41,665 bases of DNA, taken from Bifidobacteriaceae bacterium. GTDB lineage: Bacteria; Actinomycetota; Actinomycetes; Actinomycetales; WQXJ01. Both the position numbers and the translations under genes were made by a program. Shown one piece after another: positions 25,285-36,197 of the stretch; the first letter of the stretch is position 1; every line of letters begins with the position of its first letter. Under the pieces are notes generated by a model that saw only the letters and a program-made list of their open reading frames with translations, made no database searches and was not told the DNA's origin. The stretch is from positions 1 through 41,665 of the forward strand of contig JAITFE010000050.1 in assembly GCA_031281585.1 (NCBI GenBank), given 5' to 3'.

Positions 25285-25903
25285 GCGGGCAGGCCGGCGG
25301 GGAGCCGGCGGCGAACCGCGAACCGCCGGATCGCTGGGGCCTGGCGAAGGCGGGCTCGCCGGACCACGCGGGGCCGGGCAAGGCGGGGTCGGCGGTTCGG
25401 GCTCGGCGGCGGGCGAGGTCCCAGCCGACGGCCGTCCGTCCGGCCCGTCCGGCGAAGGCCGGGACGGAGGGGAGATAGCGGCCGAGCCGGGATCGGCCGC
25501 GCAGAAGGCGGTGCTGGCCAGGATCATGCGCGGATCCACCAGGTTCAAGGGCCGCCGGGCCGAGGCGGCCCAGTGGTCGAACAGCCGCGACCCGAAGACG
25601 GCCGGAGAACTGGTTGATGAGCTCATAGCGGTCGAGGGTTGGCAGACCGACGCGTCGGCGGGCCTGCTGTTGGCCGACTGGCCCCGGATTGTGGGACCGC
25701 AGGTGGCCGCGCACTGCCAGGTGGTCGGCTTGGAAGAGGGCAAACTGACCGTCAAGGCCGACTCGTCGCCGTGGGCCACCGAGATCAGGCTGCTGATCCC
25801 GCAATTGCGCGCGGCCATCGACAAACATGTGGGTCCAGGCCTGGTCACCCAAGTCGAGGTGCTCGGCCCGGAGGCCCGCCGGGCCGGTCGCCGCCGAACC
25901 TGA
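25274..25903 (+). CDS. DUF721/DciA-family protein
   Basis: A 209-residue protein with an N-terminal glycine/proline/alanine-rich half that looks disordered. The DUF721 domain follows (about residues 110-195): TAGELVDELIAVEGWQTD, LLADWPRIVGPQVAAHCQVVG, LTVKADSSPWATEIRLLIPQL. DciA proteins bind and help load the replicative helicase DnaB in bacteria lacking DnaC/DnaI. The recF-DUF721-gyrB order is conserved in actinobacteria. Start ATG 25274 lies inside the end of recF, with a second ATG at 25277. Its stop is part of the following palindrome. Confidence 0.88.
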   Translation: MMAERAGRRGAGGEPRTAGSLGPGEGGLAGPRGAGQGGVGGSGSAAGEVPADGRPSGPSGEGRDGGEIAAEPGSAAQKAVLARIMRGSTRFKGRRAEAAQWSNSRDPKTAGELVDELIAVEGWQTDASAGLLLADWPRIVGPQVAAHCQVVGLEEGKLTVKADSSPWATEIRLLIPQLRAAIDKHVGPGLVTQVEVLGPEARRAGRRRT

Positions 25904-25959
25904 AAATGGGGACGGTACCGGTTTCCGGCTTGCCGGAAACCGGTACCGTCCCCATTTTC
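25902..25959. repeat. Long palindromic repeat, copy 2
   Basis: Perfect 27-bp arms (25902-25928 and 25933-25959) with a 4-base loop. The arms share the ATGGGGACGGTACC core and flanks with copy 1 at 4468-4523. It overlaps the stop codon of the DciA-like gene. Both copies lie directly at a 3' gene end on the same strand. Confidence 0.88.
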
Positions 25960-26032
25960 CTGGGGTTCGCGGGCGGCTGAGGGCCTCACCGGTCCGGAAC
26001 CGGGCAAATCGGCTCCTGAGGCGCTAGAATAG

Positions 26033-28141
<2,109 letters not shown>

Positions 28142-28189
28142 GCACAGCTGAGAACGCCCGAGGACACCTGAGGAAAGCTAGGAAAACTT

Positions 28190-30913
28190 GTGACTGACAA
28201 CAACGTGACGGGCCCCCAGACCGGGCCGGACGGCATCGGCGGCCAAGGCGAAGACGGCGGGGCCGGAAACGCCGGCGTGATTGTGGACGCCGGGCGGATC
28301 GAGCCGGTGGACCTCCAAACCGAAATGCGGCGGTCCTACCTGGACTACGCGATGAGCGTGATTGTGGGCCGGGCGCTGCCGGACATCCGCGACGGGCTCA
28401 AACCGGTGCACCGGCGGGTCATCTACGCGATGTACGACGGCGGGTACAGGCCGGACCGCGGCTATTCGAAATGCACGCGCGTGGTCGGCGAGGTCATGGG
28501 CCAATACCACCCGCACGGCGACTCGGCCATTTACGACACGTTGGTGCGCCTGGTCCAGGACTGGTCGCTGCGCTACCCGCTGGTGGACGGGCAGGGCAAC
28601 TTCGGCTCGCCGGGGGACGACGGCGCCGCCGCGCCAAGGTACACCGAATGTCGCATGGCCCCGCTCGCCATGGAGATGGTGCGGGACATCGAACGCGACA
28701 CCGTCGACTTTCAGGACAACTACGACGGGCGCACCAAAGAACCCGTCGTGCTGCCGGCCAGATTCCCGAACTTGCTGGTCAACGGGTCGGCCGGGATCGC
28801 GGTCGGGATGGCCACGAACGTGCCGCCGCACAACCTCCGCGAGGTCGCGGCCGGCGTGCAATGGCACCTGGACCACCCCGAGGCCTCGCGCGAGGAACTG
28901 CTTGAGGCGCTGATCGAGCGCATCCCCGGCCCGGATTTCCCCACCGGCGCGCTGATCCTGGGTGTCAAAGGCATCAAAGACGCCTACCGGACTGGGCGCG
29001 GCTCCATCACCATGCGGGCCGTCGTGGAAGTCGAGGAAATCGGCGGGCGCAACGCCCTAGTGGTCACCGAACTGCCGTACCAGGTCAACCCCGACCGGCT
29101 GGCGGCGCGGATCGGGGAACTGGTCAAAGACGGGCGCATCCAGGGGATAGCGGACCTGCGCGACGAATCGTCCGGGCGGACCGGGCAGCGGTTGGTCATC
29201 CTCTTGAAAAGGGACGCGGTTCCCAAGGTGGTGCTGAACAACCTCTACAAGCAGACGCAACTCCAAGACACCTTCGGTGCCAACATGTTGGCGCTGGTGG
29301 ACGGCGTGCCAAGGGCGCGGACCCTCGACTCGTTCGTGCGGCACTGGACCACCCACCAACTGCAGGTCGTGGTGCGCCGCACGCGCTTCCTGCTCAGGGA
29401 AGCCGAGGCCCGCGCCCACATCCTGCGCGGCTACCTCAAAGCGCTGGACGCCCTTGACGACGTGATCGCGCTGATCAGAGCCTCGGCGTCGGTCGAAATC
29501 GCCAGGCAGGGCCTGATCGGGCTGCTGGAGGTGGACGAGGTCCAGGCCAACGCCATCCTGGAAATGCAGCTGAGGCGGCTGGCCGCCCTGGAACGGCAGA
29601 AAATCATCGACGAGCACAACGCCATCGAGGTCCGGATCGCGGACTACCAGGACATCCTGGGGAACCCCGACCGGCAGCGGCGGATCGTGGCAGACGAACT
29701 CCAGGAGATCGTGGCGCGGTTCGGCGACGAGCGCCGCACCCGCATCCTGCCGTTCGAAGGCGAGGTCACCGACGAGGACCTGATCCCCGAAGAAGACGTG
29801 GTGGTCACCATCACGCGCGGCGGCTACGCGAAACGGACCCGCGTGGACCAATACCGCTCGCAGCGCCGGGGCGGCAAGGGCGTCAAAGGCGCCCAGTTGC
29901 GGGAGGACGACGTGGTGGAGCACTTCTTCACCACCACCACGCACCATTGGCTGCTGTTCTTCACCAACTTCGGCCGCGTCTACCGGACCAAAGGCTACGA
30001 GCTGCCCGAAGGCGGCCGCGACGCCAAAGGCCAGCACGTCGCCAACATGCTGGCGTTCCAACCCGGCGAGCGGATCGCGCAGGTGCTCGCCATCAAGGAC
30101 TACCACCAGGCCGAATACCTGGTCCTGGCCACCAAACGCGGCCTGGTCAAGAAGACGTTCCTGGCGGACTACGACTCGACCCGCTCCGGCGGGATAATCG
30201 CCATCAACCTCCGGGAGGACGCGGACGGCGTCAGCGACGAGGTGGTGTCCGCCCGCCTGGTCGACTCCTCCATGGACCTCCTCCTGGTCTCCCGCAAAGG
30301 CATGTCGATCCGGTTCACCGCCTGGGACGAGGCCCTGCGCCCAATGGGGCGCGCGACCTCCGGCGTGACCGGCATGCGGTTCAGGCGCGGCGACGAGCTC
30401 CTGGCCATGGACGTGGTGCGAGACGGCGCGGACGTGTTCGTGGTCACCGAGGGCGGGTTCGCCAAGCGCACGCCGGTCGGCGAATACCGGGTGCAGGGCC
30501 GGGGCGGCCTGGGCATCAAAGTCGCCAAACTCGCCGAGCAGCGCGGCGACCTGGTGGGCGCGCTGATCACCGACCCGGAGGACGAGGTCATGGTCATCAT
30601 GGAGGGCGGCAAAGTGGTCCGCTCCCGCGTCGACGAGGTCCCCGCCAAGGGCCGCGACACCATGGGCGTGGTGTTCGCCAAACCAGACAGCGGCGACCGG
30701 ATCATCGCGGTGGCCCGCAACGTTGAGCGCGCCGTCGCGGTGGAGGGCGTGGACGCCCCGCCTGACGGGTCGGCCGGGGAGCCGGCCGCGGAGCAGCCGG
30801 AGGTGGAAGCCGCCGCGCCGCCCGCAAGTGACGCTCCCGGCGCCACAGCCGACCACGCCGACGATGCCGTCCCGCCAGAACCGGACTCGTCCGCCGGTAG
30901 CACGGATGGTTGA
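28190..30913 (+). CDS. gyrA: DNA gyrase subunit A
   Basis: The DNA-breaking subunit, 907 residues from GTG 28190. The active-site tyrosine is Y151 in APRYTECRM. The quinolone-determining region [10 protein letters not shown] carries S112 and D116, the residues equivalent to E. coli S83 and D87 in the sensitive state. The GyrA box QRRGGKG is present in the first blade of the C-terminal beta-pinwheel, which wraps DNA and allows supercoiling. After the pinwheel comes an acidic, Pro/Ala/Glu-rich tail of about 55 residues. A 40-50 residue N-terminal extension precedes the usual start of homology ([19 protein letters not shown]). It is cotranscribed with gyrB. Confidence 0.98.
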   Translation: MTDNNVTGPQTGPDGIGGQGEDGGAGNAGVIVDAGRIEPVDLQTEMRRSYLDYAMSVIVGRALPDIRDGLKPVHRRVIYAMYDGGYRPDRGYSKCTRVVGEVMGQYHPHGDSAIYDTLVRLVQDWSLRYPLVDGQGNFGSPGDDGAAAPRYTECRMAPLAMEMVRDIERDTVDFQDNYDGRTKEPVVLPARFPNLLVNGSAGIAVGMATNVPPHNLREVAAGVQWHLDHPEASREELLEALIERIPGPDFPTGALILGVKGIKDAYRTGRGSITMRAVVEVEEIGGRNALVVTELPYQVNPDRLAARIGELVKDGRIQGIADLRDESSGRTGQRLVILLKRDAVPKVVLNNLYKQTQLQDTFGANMLALVDGVPRARTLDSFVRHWTTHQLQVVVRRTRFLLREAEARAHILRGYLKALDALDDVIALIRASASVEIARQGLIGLLEVDEVQANAILEMQLRRLAALERQKIIDEHNAIEVRIADYQDILGNPDRQRRIVADELQEIVARFGDERRTRILPFEGEVTDEDLIPEEDVVVTITRGGYAKRTRVDQYRSQRRGGKGVKGAQLREDDVVEHFFTTTTHHWLLFFTNFGRVYRTKGYELPEGGRDAKGQHVANMLAFQPGERIAQVLAIKDYHQAEYLVLATKRGLVKKTFLADYDSTRSGGIIAINLREDADGVSDEVVSARLVDSSMDLLLVSRKGMSIRFTAWDEALRPMGRATSGVTGMRFRRGDELLAMDVVRDGADVFVVTEGGFAKRTPVGEYRVQGRGGLGIKVAKLAEQRGDLVGALITDPEDEVMVIMEGGKVVRSRVDEVPAKGRDTMGVVFAKPDSGDRIIAVARNVERAVAVEGVDAPPDGSAGEPAAEQPEVEAAAPPASDAPGATADHADDAVPPEPDSSAGSTDG

Positions 30914-30972
30914 GTTTTGTCAGGTACCGTTGACTGCGATCCAGCCCGCCTGCTGACAGAGAGTGACGACGA

Positions 30973-31914
30973 ATGAGCAGTGAACACGATTCGGCGCCCG
31001 CCTCGAAACCGCCAGACGATTCGGGCCACGCCGAATCGGGCGCCGTGGCCGTGGAACGCAAGCCGGTCCAAGCCAAGAGCACGGCGCGGTCCGGCCATGC
31101 CGTGGAGCCGCCGCCGTCAATCCGGCCGAAGTCGAAGCCGAAGCCGATCGTGGGTTCCGCCGCCCCGGTCAAACGGGTGGGGCACGGCGACGGCGAATCG
31201 GGCCCCAGCCATCCGAAGACCGGCGCCTCGACCGCTGGATCCAAGCGCTCCTACCGCACCACCCGGTCCGTGCCGGTGGTGGTGGGGGAACAGGTGGCGA
31301 AGAAGCCCGCCAACGTCGGGGCGGTCACCGGGCCGCCCCGCGCCAGCGCGCGCGCCGCCGTGTCCGGCTCGGCTGGGACGGGCGTCGGGGCTGGGCCGGG
31401 AAGCGCGGCATCGGCGGCAAGCACCACCCAAACCGCTGTGAAAGGCGTCGATCCTGGGACGTTCACGCAGGTGGTCGCGGCCGCGGCCGGGATTGAGGCC
31501 GCCGGCACGGCCACAGTCGCGACCGACGCCAAAACCAAAGCGAAAGGGCCGAAGCGGGTCAAGCTGAACCTGTCCTACGTGGCGCCGCTCTCAGTCATGA
31601 AAATCTCCTTCCTCGTGTCCGTGGCCATGGGGATCGCCTTCGTGGTCGCGATCTTCATCCTGTGGACCGTGCTCAACGACCGGCACATCTTCACTCAGAT
31701 CGACGCCATGATCACCGAGGTGGTCGGCAAGAACCGGCCCGACGCGCTGAACATCCTGCAATACGTGGAGCAGGGGCGGATCATGTCCGGGGCGGCCATC
31801 ATCGCCGTGATCGACGTGATCGTGTTCACCATCATCTCCACCCTGGTGGCGGTGATCTACAACATCATCGCCGCGCTGGTCGGAGGCGTGCGGGTGACCC
31901 TCAAGGAACGCTGA
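30973..31914 (+). CDS. DUF3566 membrane protein
   Basis: A 313-residue protein of the actinobacterial DUF3566 family, normally found directly after gyrA. The first 195 residues are basic, Ala/Pro/Lys-rich and probably disordered in the cytoplasm. The DUF3566 domain starts at VKLNLSYVAPLSVMKISFLV and includes two helices (SVAMGIAFVVAIFILWTVL and VIDVIVFTIISTLVAVIYNIIAALVGG). Start ATG 30973 follows GAGAG. Its biochemical role is not established, though its neighbours suggest a link to growth and division genes near the origin. Confidence 0.9.
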   Translation: MSSEHDSAPASKPPDDSGHAESGAVAVERKPVQAKSTARSGHAVEPPPSIRPKSKPKPIVGSAAPVKRVGHGDGESGPSHPKTGASTAGSKRSYRTTRSVPVVVGEQVAKKPANVGAVTGPPRASARAAVSGSAGTGVGAGPGSAASAASTTQTAVKGVDPGTFTQVVAAAAGIEAAGTATVATDAKTKAKGPKRVKLNLSYVAPLSVMKISFLVSVAMGIAFVVAIFILWTVLNDRHIFTQIDAMITEVVGKNRPDALNILQYVEQGRIMSGAAIIAVIDVIVFTIISTLVAVIYNIIAALVGGVRVTLKER

Positions 31915-32047
31915 GCGCCATGCGGGACACCCCCCAAGCGGACCTGCGGGCGCGCGTCCGGGCCCGACCGGACCGGCGTGTTTGCCCCGCAGGGCCTCGG
32001 TGGGGTAATCTCGCGGGGCGTTGACTGGCAGGTCAAAGCGGCAACAC

Positions 32048-32121
32048 GGGCCTATAGCTCAGGCGGTTAGAGCGCTTCGCTGATAACGAAGAGGTCGGAG
32101 GTTCAAGTCCTCCTAGGCCCA
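32048..32121 (+). tRNA. tRNA-Ile (anticodon GAT)
   Basis: A 74-nt cloverleaf. The acceptor GGGCCTA pairs with TAGGCCC, the D-arm has AGCTCAGGCGGTTAGAGC, the anticodon stem CTTCG/CGAAG encloses GAT at 32082-32084, and the T-arm is GGAGGTTCAAGTCCTCC. The 3' CCA is not encoded. The position after the DUF3566 gene is conserved in actinobacteria. Confidence 0.97.
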
Positions 32122-32166
32122 CCGGCTCTTGGAGCGTGATGGTGCGCTCGCGGATAGCATGTTGCC

Positions 32167-32439
32167 GTGTCCTGGTCCGTGTTCGACGTGCGTGATGTGG
32201 GGATGCGCGACCGCCTGGCGCTGGTCGAGTACCACTCACGGGTCGTCGCGGCCGCCGTTGACCAGTTGCTCGAGAAGACCGGCGTCTACCTGGATCCGTG
32301 TGGCGACACGGTTCTCCACCGCGACCACATGAGGGTTCTGGCGGGGTGTCTCGGACCAGGGGATCCCGCCTTTCGGGAGTTGCTTGAGGCGAGCATTGAG
32401 GAAGGCAGGACCTGCTGTTCTGCGGCGACTGACTCCTGA
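32167..32439 (+). CDS. Small hypothetical protein, 90 residues
   Basis: GTG at 32167 opens a frame with balanced composition (FDVRDVGMRDRLALVEYHSR, LLEKTGVYLDPCGDTVLHRD) and an acidic helical C-terminus. It has no signal peptide or membrane segment and three cysteines near CGDT and TCC. No ribosome site is evident. It lies between tRNA-Ile and DLW-39, where extra genes are not usual, and is probably an accessory gene of unknown role. Confidence 0.5.
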   Translation: MSWSVFDVRDVGMRDRLALVEYHSRVVAAAVDQLLEKTGVYLDPCGDTVLHRDHMRVLAGCLGPGDPAFRELLEASIEEGRTCCSAATDS

Positions 32440-32618
32440 TTTCTCCGCAGCCCGGAAAACCGCGCCGCGCAAGGCGTTTCGGCAGTCCGGAGCCGTTCTG
32501 ATAGCGTCTAGGATGATCCGCACGGGAGCTCGCCGGTCGGGCTTCCGGCCCCAAGGGGGCATCCCTTCGCGGGCCGCCACCCGCGGCCCAAGGCAACACA
32601 ACCGGGAGGAACACCGCT

Positions 32619-32738
32619 ATGAAGAAGTTTCTGATCGTCCTTGGGCTGGCCGCCGTGGCCTTGCTGGTCTACCGCAAAGTCGCGCAAGACCGAGCCGAAC
32701 TGGACCTTTGGGCGGAAGTGACCGACCCGGTCGACTGA
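32619..32738 (+). CDS. DLW-39 family protein
   Basis: A 39-residue protein, the exact length that gives the family its name. It starts MKKFLIVLGLAAVALLVYRKV, a single membrane helix, followed by the name-giving DLW in ELDLWAEVTD. ATG at 32619 follows GGGAGGA. The family is found only in actinobacteria between tRNA-Ile and tRNA-Ala downstream of gyrA, as here. Its function is not known. The gene is too short for most ORF filters. Confidence 0.92.
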   Translation: MKKFLIVLGLAAVALLVYRKVAQDRAELDLWAEVTDPVD

Positions 32739-32760
32739 CCTTCCCGTCAGAATGAATCTC

Positions 32761-32782
32761 GCCCCGGCCTAACCGCCGGGGC
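32761..32782 (+). terminator. Intrinsic-like terminator after the DLW-39 gene
   Basis: GCCCCGGC (32761-32768) and GCCGGGGC (32775-32782) form a perfect 8-bp GC stem with a 6-base loop, followed by CTTGTT. It starts 23 bp after the DLW-39 stop and ends 6 bp before tRNA-Ala. Confidence 0.6.
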
Positions 32783-32788
32783 CTTGTT

Positions 32789-32861
32789 GGGGCCGTGGCG
32801 CAGTTGGTAGCGCATCTGCTTTGCAAGCAGAGGGTCGCCGGTTCGAATCCGGTCGGCTCCA
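32789..32861 (+). tRNA. tRNA-Ala (anticodon TGC)
   Basis: A 73-nt cloverleaf. The acceptor GGGGCCG pairs with CGGCTCC and contains the G3-U70 pair that identifies alanine tRNA. The anticodon stem TCTGC/GCAGA encloses TGC at 32822-32824, and the T-arm is CGCCGGTTCGAATCCGGTCG. No encoded CCA. Short copies of its 3' end sequence reappear nearby (GGTCAGCTCCACCAGAG at about 32932-32948), as seen at tRNA integration scars. Confidence 0.97.
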
Positions 32862-33287
32862 CTCCGTTCCTCCGACCGGACTCGAACTCCGGTGCCGCGC
32901 CTTCTGGCGTTGCTTCGCAATAGCGGTTCCGGTCAGCTCCACCAGAGTTCGCTTATCCGAACCACTGACCTGTCCAGTTCGTCTGGGGCGTCATCAGCCA
33001 GGGGGATGGGACCGCCTGTTTGCCAGTATCTAGGGACCGCCTTTTGCCGTTATCTGGGCGGGTCGTCTCGGAGGGTCGCCGGGCGGAGTCGGCGGGTGCG
33101 TTGCCGCAGGCTTCGCATTCGGCGATGAGGCGCTCCACGGTGGTTGGCCGTGGGAAGCTTCTCGTTGTCCCACCGGCGGCGTGAGGGGCGGAGGCCCCGT
33201 CGAGATGGCCGGTGCGCTCTCGCGCCAGCGAGAAAGAAGTCCGAGCGCTTCATCATAATTGGTCGTTTTTGCGCCTATTATTGACGG
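32862..33287. other. 425-bp gap downstream of tRNA-Ala
   Basis: No intact gene. It contains a partial echo of the tRNA-Ala 3' end (about 32928-32944), the tandem IS-end-like repeat listed separately, and then about 200 bp of degenerate open frames. One plus-strand frame ends GRGKLLVVPPAA at about 33183 and could be a transposon-gene tail. GC content stays high. It reads as an integration or insertion scar behind the tRNA. Confidence 0.4.
33008..33056. mobile_element. Tandem repeat resembling an IS21-type terminus (remnant)
   Basis: Two adjacent copies of a 24-25 bp unit: 33008-33032 (GGGACCGCCTGTTTGCCAG...) and 33033-33056 (GGGACCGCCTTTTGCCG...), differing at a few positions. Stacked near-identical units ending in GGCAAAAGGCGGTCC on the other strand are typical of the multiple transposase-binding repeats at IS21-family ends. 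No intact istA or istB is present, so this is only a remnant at best. Confidence 0.45.
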
Positions 33288-33950
33288 GTGGAGTTGTCTA
33301 CGGCGGAGGTGTCCGCTCGACTTGGGTTGTCTCGGCGTCAAGTCCAGCGCCTGGCGGCGTCCGGCCAGCTGCCGACGACCAGGCGGGTGGGGAGGGCCAG
33401 GCTGGTGGATGCCGGCGCGGCCGCGCGGCTGGGCGGTCAGGCGCGCGGCCGGGGGCGCCCCTGGGCGCCGGGCACGGCGTGGGCTGCCTTGTGGATGGCG
33501 TCTGGCCTTGACGCGGAGTGGGCCGACAGGCAGACGCGGTACCGGATTGCCCGAAGATTGGGGGCCGCGACGCCCGAGGGCCTGGCGTGGGCCTGCCGCG
33601 GCCGCGCGGAGGTGAGGCGTTTTCGGGGCGCCGAATCGTTCCTCGGCCCGCTGCGTTCGCGGTTGGCTCTGACGGGAGCCTCGGCGTTGGAGCCCGCGCG
33701 GGACCTTTTGGCGCCGTCTGCCGGCGTGGTGGACGGCTACTGCGCGGGTCGCGACCTGGGGGCGCTGGTCGACGAGTTCTTCCTGGTGGACGATCCGGCG
33801 GGCAACGTCACGTTGCGGGCAACCGGGTTCGAGTTGATCGCGCCCGGTGGTGCGATGCCGCCGGCGGTGGTCGGCGCCGACTTGCTGGAGTCGGCTAATC
33901 CGAGGGAAGCGGCCGCCGGTCGTGCCATCCTGGATGAGTTGCTGCGGTGA
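33288..33950 (+). CDS. Helix-turn-helix protein, AbiEi-like antitoxin candidate
   Basis: A 220-residue protein with an excisionase-type DNA-binding N-terminus (LSTAEVSARLGLSRRQVQRLAASGQLP, about residues 3-35) and an alpha/beta middle part (ALTGASALEPARDLLAP, then VDEFFLVDDPAGNVTLRATG). GTG at 33288 is the start. It overlaps the next gene, a nucleotidyltransferase, by GTGA. A regulator directly coupled to such an enzyme is the arrangement of AbiE-type (type IV) toxin-antitoxin systems, so it is probably the antitoxin/repressor. Similarity to a specific AbiEi family is inferred, not shown. Confidence 0.68.
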   Translation: MELSTAEVSARLGLSRRQVQRLAASGQLPTTRRVGRARLVDAGAAARLGGQARGRGRPWAPGTAWAALWMASGLDAEWADRQTRYRIARRLGAATPEGLAWACRGRAEVRRFRGAESFLGPLRSRLALTGASALEPARDLLAPSAGVVDGYCAGRDLGALVDEFFLVDDPAGNVTLRATGFELIAPGGAMPPAVVGADLLESANPREAAAGRAILDELLR

Positions 33951-34678
33951 CGAGGCCGCGTGTCGTCGCGCCTCCGGGAGGCTGGCCGCCCCCTTGGCAG
34001 CTGCTTATCGAGGTGCTCGGCGGCCCTGGGGCTTCTGGCTGTGCGCTGGTGGGCGGCCTGATGGCCCAGGTCCACGCCATGTTGGCTGGGGTTACCCCGC
34101 ACCGGACGACTCACGATGTCGACCTCCTGGTCGACGTGCTCGCACGGCGGGCGTCCGTCGCGTCGGTCGTGGCGGACCTCCGGTCAAGGGGGTTCGAGGC
34201 GCAAGAACCCGGCTGGCCCGACTCCCCGTTCCACCGGATGCGTCGGGGCGTTGACGTGGTCGACATCTTGGTCGCGGACCATCTGCCGCGGCATCTGGGC
34301 CAACAGATCTCGGGCCGCCCGGTCATGGCCATCGAGGGCGGGGCGCAGGCGCTCGACCGGTTGATCGAGGTGGATATCGCCGACGGCGATGAGGTAGCCA
34401 CGGTGACGGTGCCGGACCTGCTGGGCGCTCTGGTGCTGAAGGCTGCCGCGAGCGCCGCCGACAACCGTGAGACCGGGCGCCACCTCGAAGACGCCGCCCT
34501 GCTGGCGGCGCTCGTCACCGACCACGCCGGCGAGCGCGCACGCCTGCGCGGCTCCGATCGGCGCCGGCTCGGCCGCCTGACCGCGAGGCTGCAGGATCCG
34601 GCGCATTCCGCATGGTTGGCGCTGGGCGACGACCTGGCTCGCCGAGGCCAGGACACGCTCCGCATCCTGGCCGGATAA
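33947..34678 (+). CDS. Nucleotidyltransferase, AbiEii-like toxin candidate
   Basis: A 243-residue protein of the nucleotidyltransferase superfamily. The motif pair ALVGGLMAQVHA and RTTHDVDLLVD gives the GG loop and the metal-binding DVD. FHRMRRGVDVVDILVADHL supplies the third acidic residue. A helical C-terminus (VPDLLGALVLKAAASAADN) with a conserved lysine follows, as in AbiEii/MNT-type enzymes. It overlaps the upstream regulator gene by 4 bp. Such toxins modify tRNA or other targets, but the target here is unknown. Confidence 0.78.
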   Translation: MTRPRVVAPPGGWPPPWQLLIEVLGGPGASGCALVGGLMAQVHAMLAGVTPHRTTHDVDLLVDVLARRASVASVVADLRSRGFEAQEPGWPDSPFHRMRRGVDVVDILVADHLPRHLGQQISGRPVMAIEGGAQALDRLIEVDIADGDEVATVTVPDLLGALVLKAAASAADNRETGRHLEDAALLAALVTDHAGERARLRGSDRRRLGRLTARLQDPAHSAWLALGDDLARRGQDTLRILAG

Positions 34679-34862
34679 GAGGGGCAAGAACCCCGCACTG
34701 CGAAGCGGTCAGGCGTGCTCACTCGAACCGTCCCAATCCGTGGACGCCTCGGCGTGGCCGATTCTCATCTTGACCAGCCATTTCGGCAGCCGGGGCATGT
34801 TTCGAATAGTGTCCAGCCACCTCCACTCCGTTCCGCCGAGCGCGGTCGGTAGGCTGAAGACC

Positions 34863-36035
34863 ATGCCCGCAGTCGACCTGAGCAGCGTCCGGGTGAGAGG
34901 AATCGTGGCGGATGACCGCGCCCGGAGTTCATATTTCGTTTTCGCCGGGCGCCGGCTGTTTCGCGTCAACGCGGGCAGCGCGAAGGCCGAGTTGATCGCC
35001 ACTACCCCCACCATTCGGAAGATGGCACCAAAGCTTGGCGCCAGCCGTCCAGGGTGCAACGAGCTCGAGATCAAGCTCTACAGCGACGGCAATTGGGTTT
35101 GCGTGACGGAGCGGTTTGGGACCCACGCGGCGCTGGTGAAAGTGGACACCGGGGATGCGCGGCCGCTGCGGCGTGAGAATCATGATGCAGATGTGTCCAG
35201 CTACTCCATTGGGTTTCTTCGGCAATCGGACACGGGACGCACGCTGCTGATCGCCCAAACCCAGTGGAACCGACTTGACGTGTTTGACGCGGCCACCGGC
35301 GAGTGTTTGACAAACCGCGAGGTGAAAATACGCAAGCTAGGCCAGAAAGCCGGGGAAACCTATCCGGAGTACGAATACACAAACTACGTCGACTATTTCC
35401 ATTCATTATTGTTGGTTTCCCCCGATTCGCGTCACTTTCTCGACAACGGTTGGGTGTGGCACCCGGTGGGCACGGTGCTCGCGTTTTCGACCGAGGCGTT
35501 CCTCCACCGCTGGGAGCCAACGGCGGCATGGTGCTCGGGTTCCGGGGACAGCTGGGACCGTCCGGCCGCGTTCCTGGACAATAGGCGGTTCGCGCTGGCC
35601 TTGGATGATCTCCGCCCTGACGAGCGACTGAATGAGGAGGACCTCGGCGGCTACAAGTACCGCCAACTTGGTTTGTTCACGCTCCCAGACTTCCCGCCGC
35701 CTGACGGAAAGACAACTTGGATTGAGCCCGTCTCCTATGTCGACTGCGATGTCTTCCCGCGCAACTCGCATGGCGAGGTGACCGGCGAACTGCACTACGA
35801 CTCGGCGCGCAATTGCCTGATCGCCATCACCGAGACCAACGGCGCCTTCGCCCTGTCGCTGGAGGGCGAAGTGCTGGCGCACATGCCCGACGTTTTCATA
35901 CCCGCCCCGCCGTCACCGGATGGGGCCCTGGGCAACCTGTGCGCCAGAGCCTTGGGCTGGACGTATTCGGCGAAGCATCGCGTCTTCTACCGGTACGCCG
36001 ACGGGGGCGTGGAGGAGCGGACGCTCCCCGAATAG
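34863..36035 (+). CDS. Hypothetical protein, possible beta-propeller
   Basis: A 390-residue cytoplasmic protein without signal or membrane segments. The frame is open from 34740, but the ATG at 34863 (MPAVDLSSVRVRGIVADD) is preferred on composition. Repeated beta-strand segments such as SSYFVFAGRRLFRVNAG, NWVCVTERFGTHAALVKVDTG, RTLLIAQTQWNRLDVFDAATG and AFALSLEGEVLAHMPDV give the look of a seven-bladed propeller (WD40/PQQ-like). No catalytic residues can be named. It is followed by 160 bp before hydC and is the last clearly actinobacterial non-hydrogenase gene. Confidence 0.68.
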   Translation: MPAVDLSSVRVRGIVADDRARSSYFVFAGRRLFRVNAGSAKAELIATTPTIRKMAPKLGASRPGCNELEIKLYSDGNWVCVTERFGTHAALVKVDTGDARPLRRENHDADVSSYSIGFLRQSDTGRTLLIAQTQWNRLDVFDAATGECLTNREVKIRKLGQKAGETYPEYEYTNYVDYFHSLLLVSPDSRHFLDNGWVWHPVGTVLAFSTEAFLHRWEPTAAWCSGSGDSWDRPAAFLDNRRFALALDDLRPDERLNEEDLGGYKYRQLGLFTLPDFPPPDGKTTWIEPVSYVDCDVFPRNSHGEVTGELHYDSARNCLIAITETNGAFALSLEGEVLAHMPDVFIPAPPSPDGALGNLCARALGWTYSAKHRVFYRYADGGVEERTLPE

Positions 36036-36197
36036 TCAAGCCGGGCGTGCCTGGGCGACGGGGGGCACGGCATCGGCGCTGATCAAAAGTCCACGTGGGG
36101 GCCCTTGTGAGGCTCCACGGGGGTCTGTACGCTCCATGGAGGAAGCGGCGGCCCCAAAGACGGCGGCCTGACTCAATCCCTCATCGGAGAGGCGACC

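Noticed and set aside
29057-30856. 599-residue open frame antisense to gyrA
   Set aside because: It mirrors gyrA codon by codon, is His/Val/Gly-rich with no domains, and arises from the high GC content. gyrA is unmistakable.
36036-36197. Rex operator in front of hydC
   Set aside because: Searched by eye for a TTGTGA/TCACAA-type palindrome. Only a half-site (CTTGTGAGG) is present.
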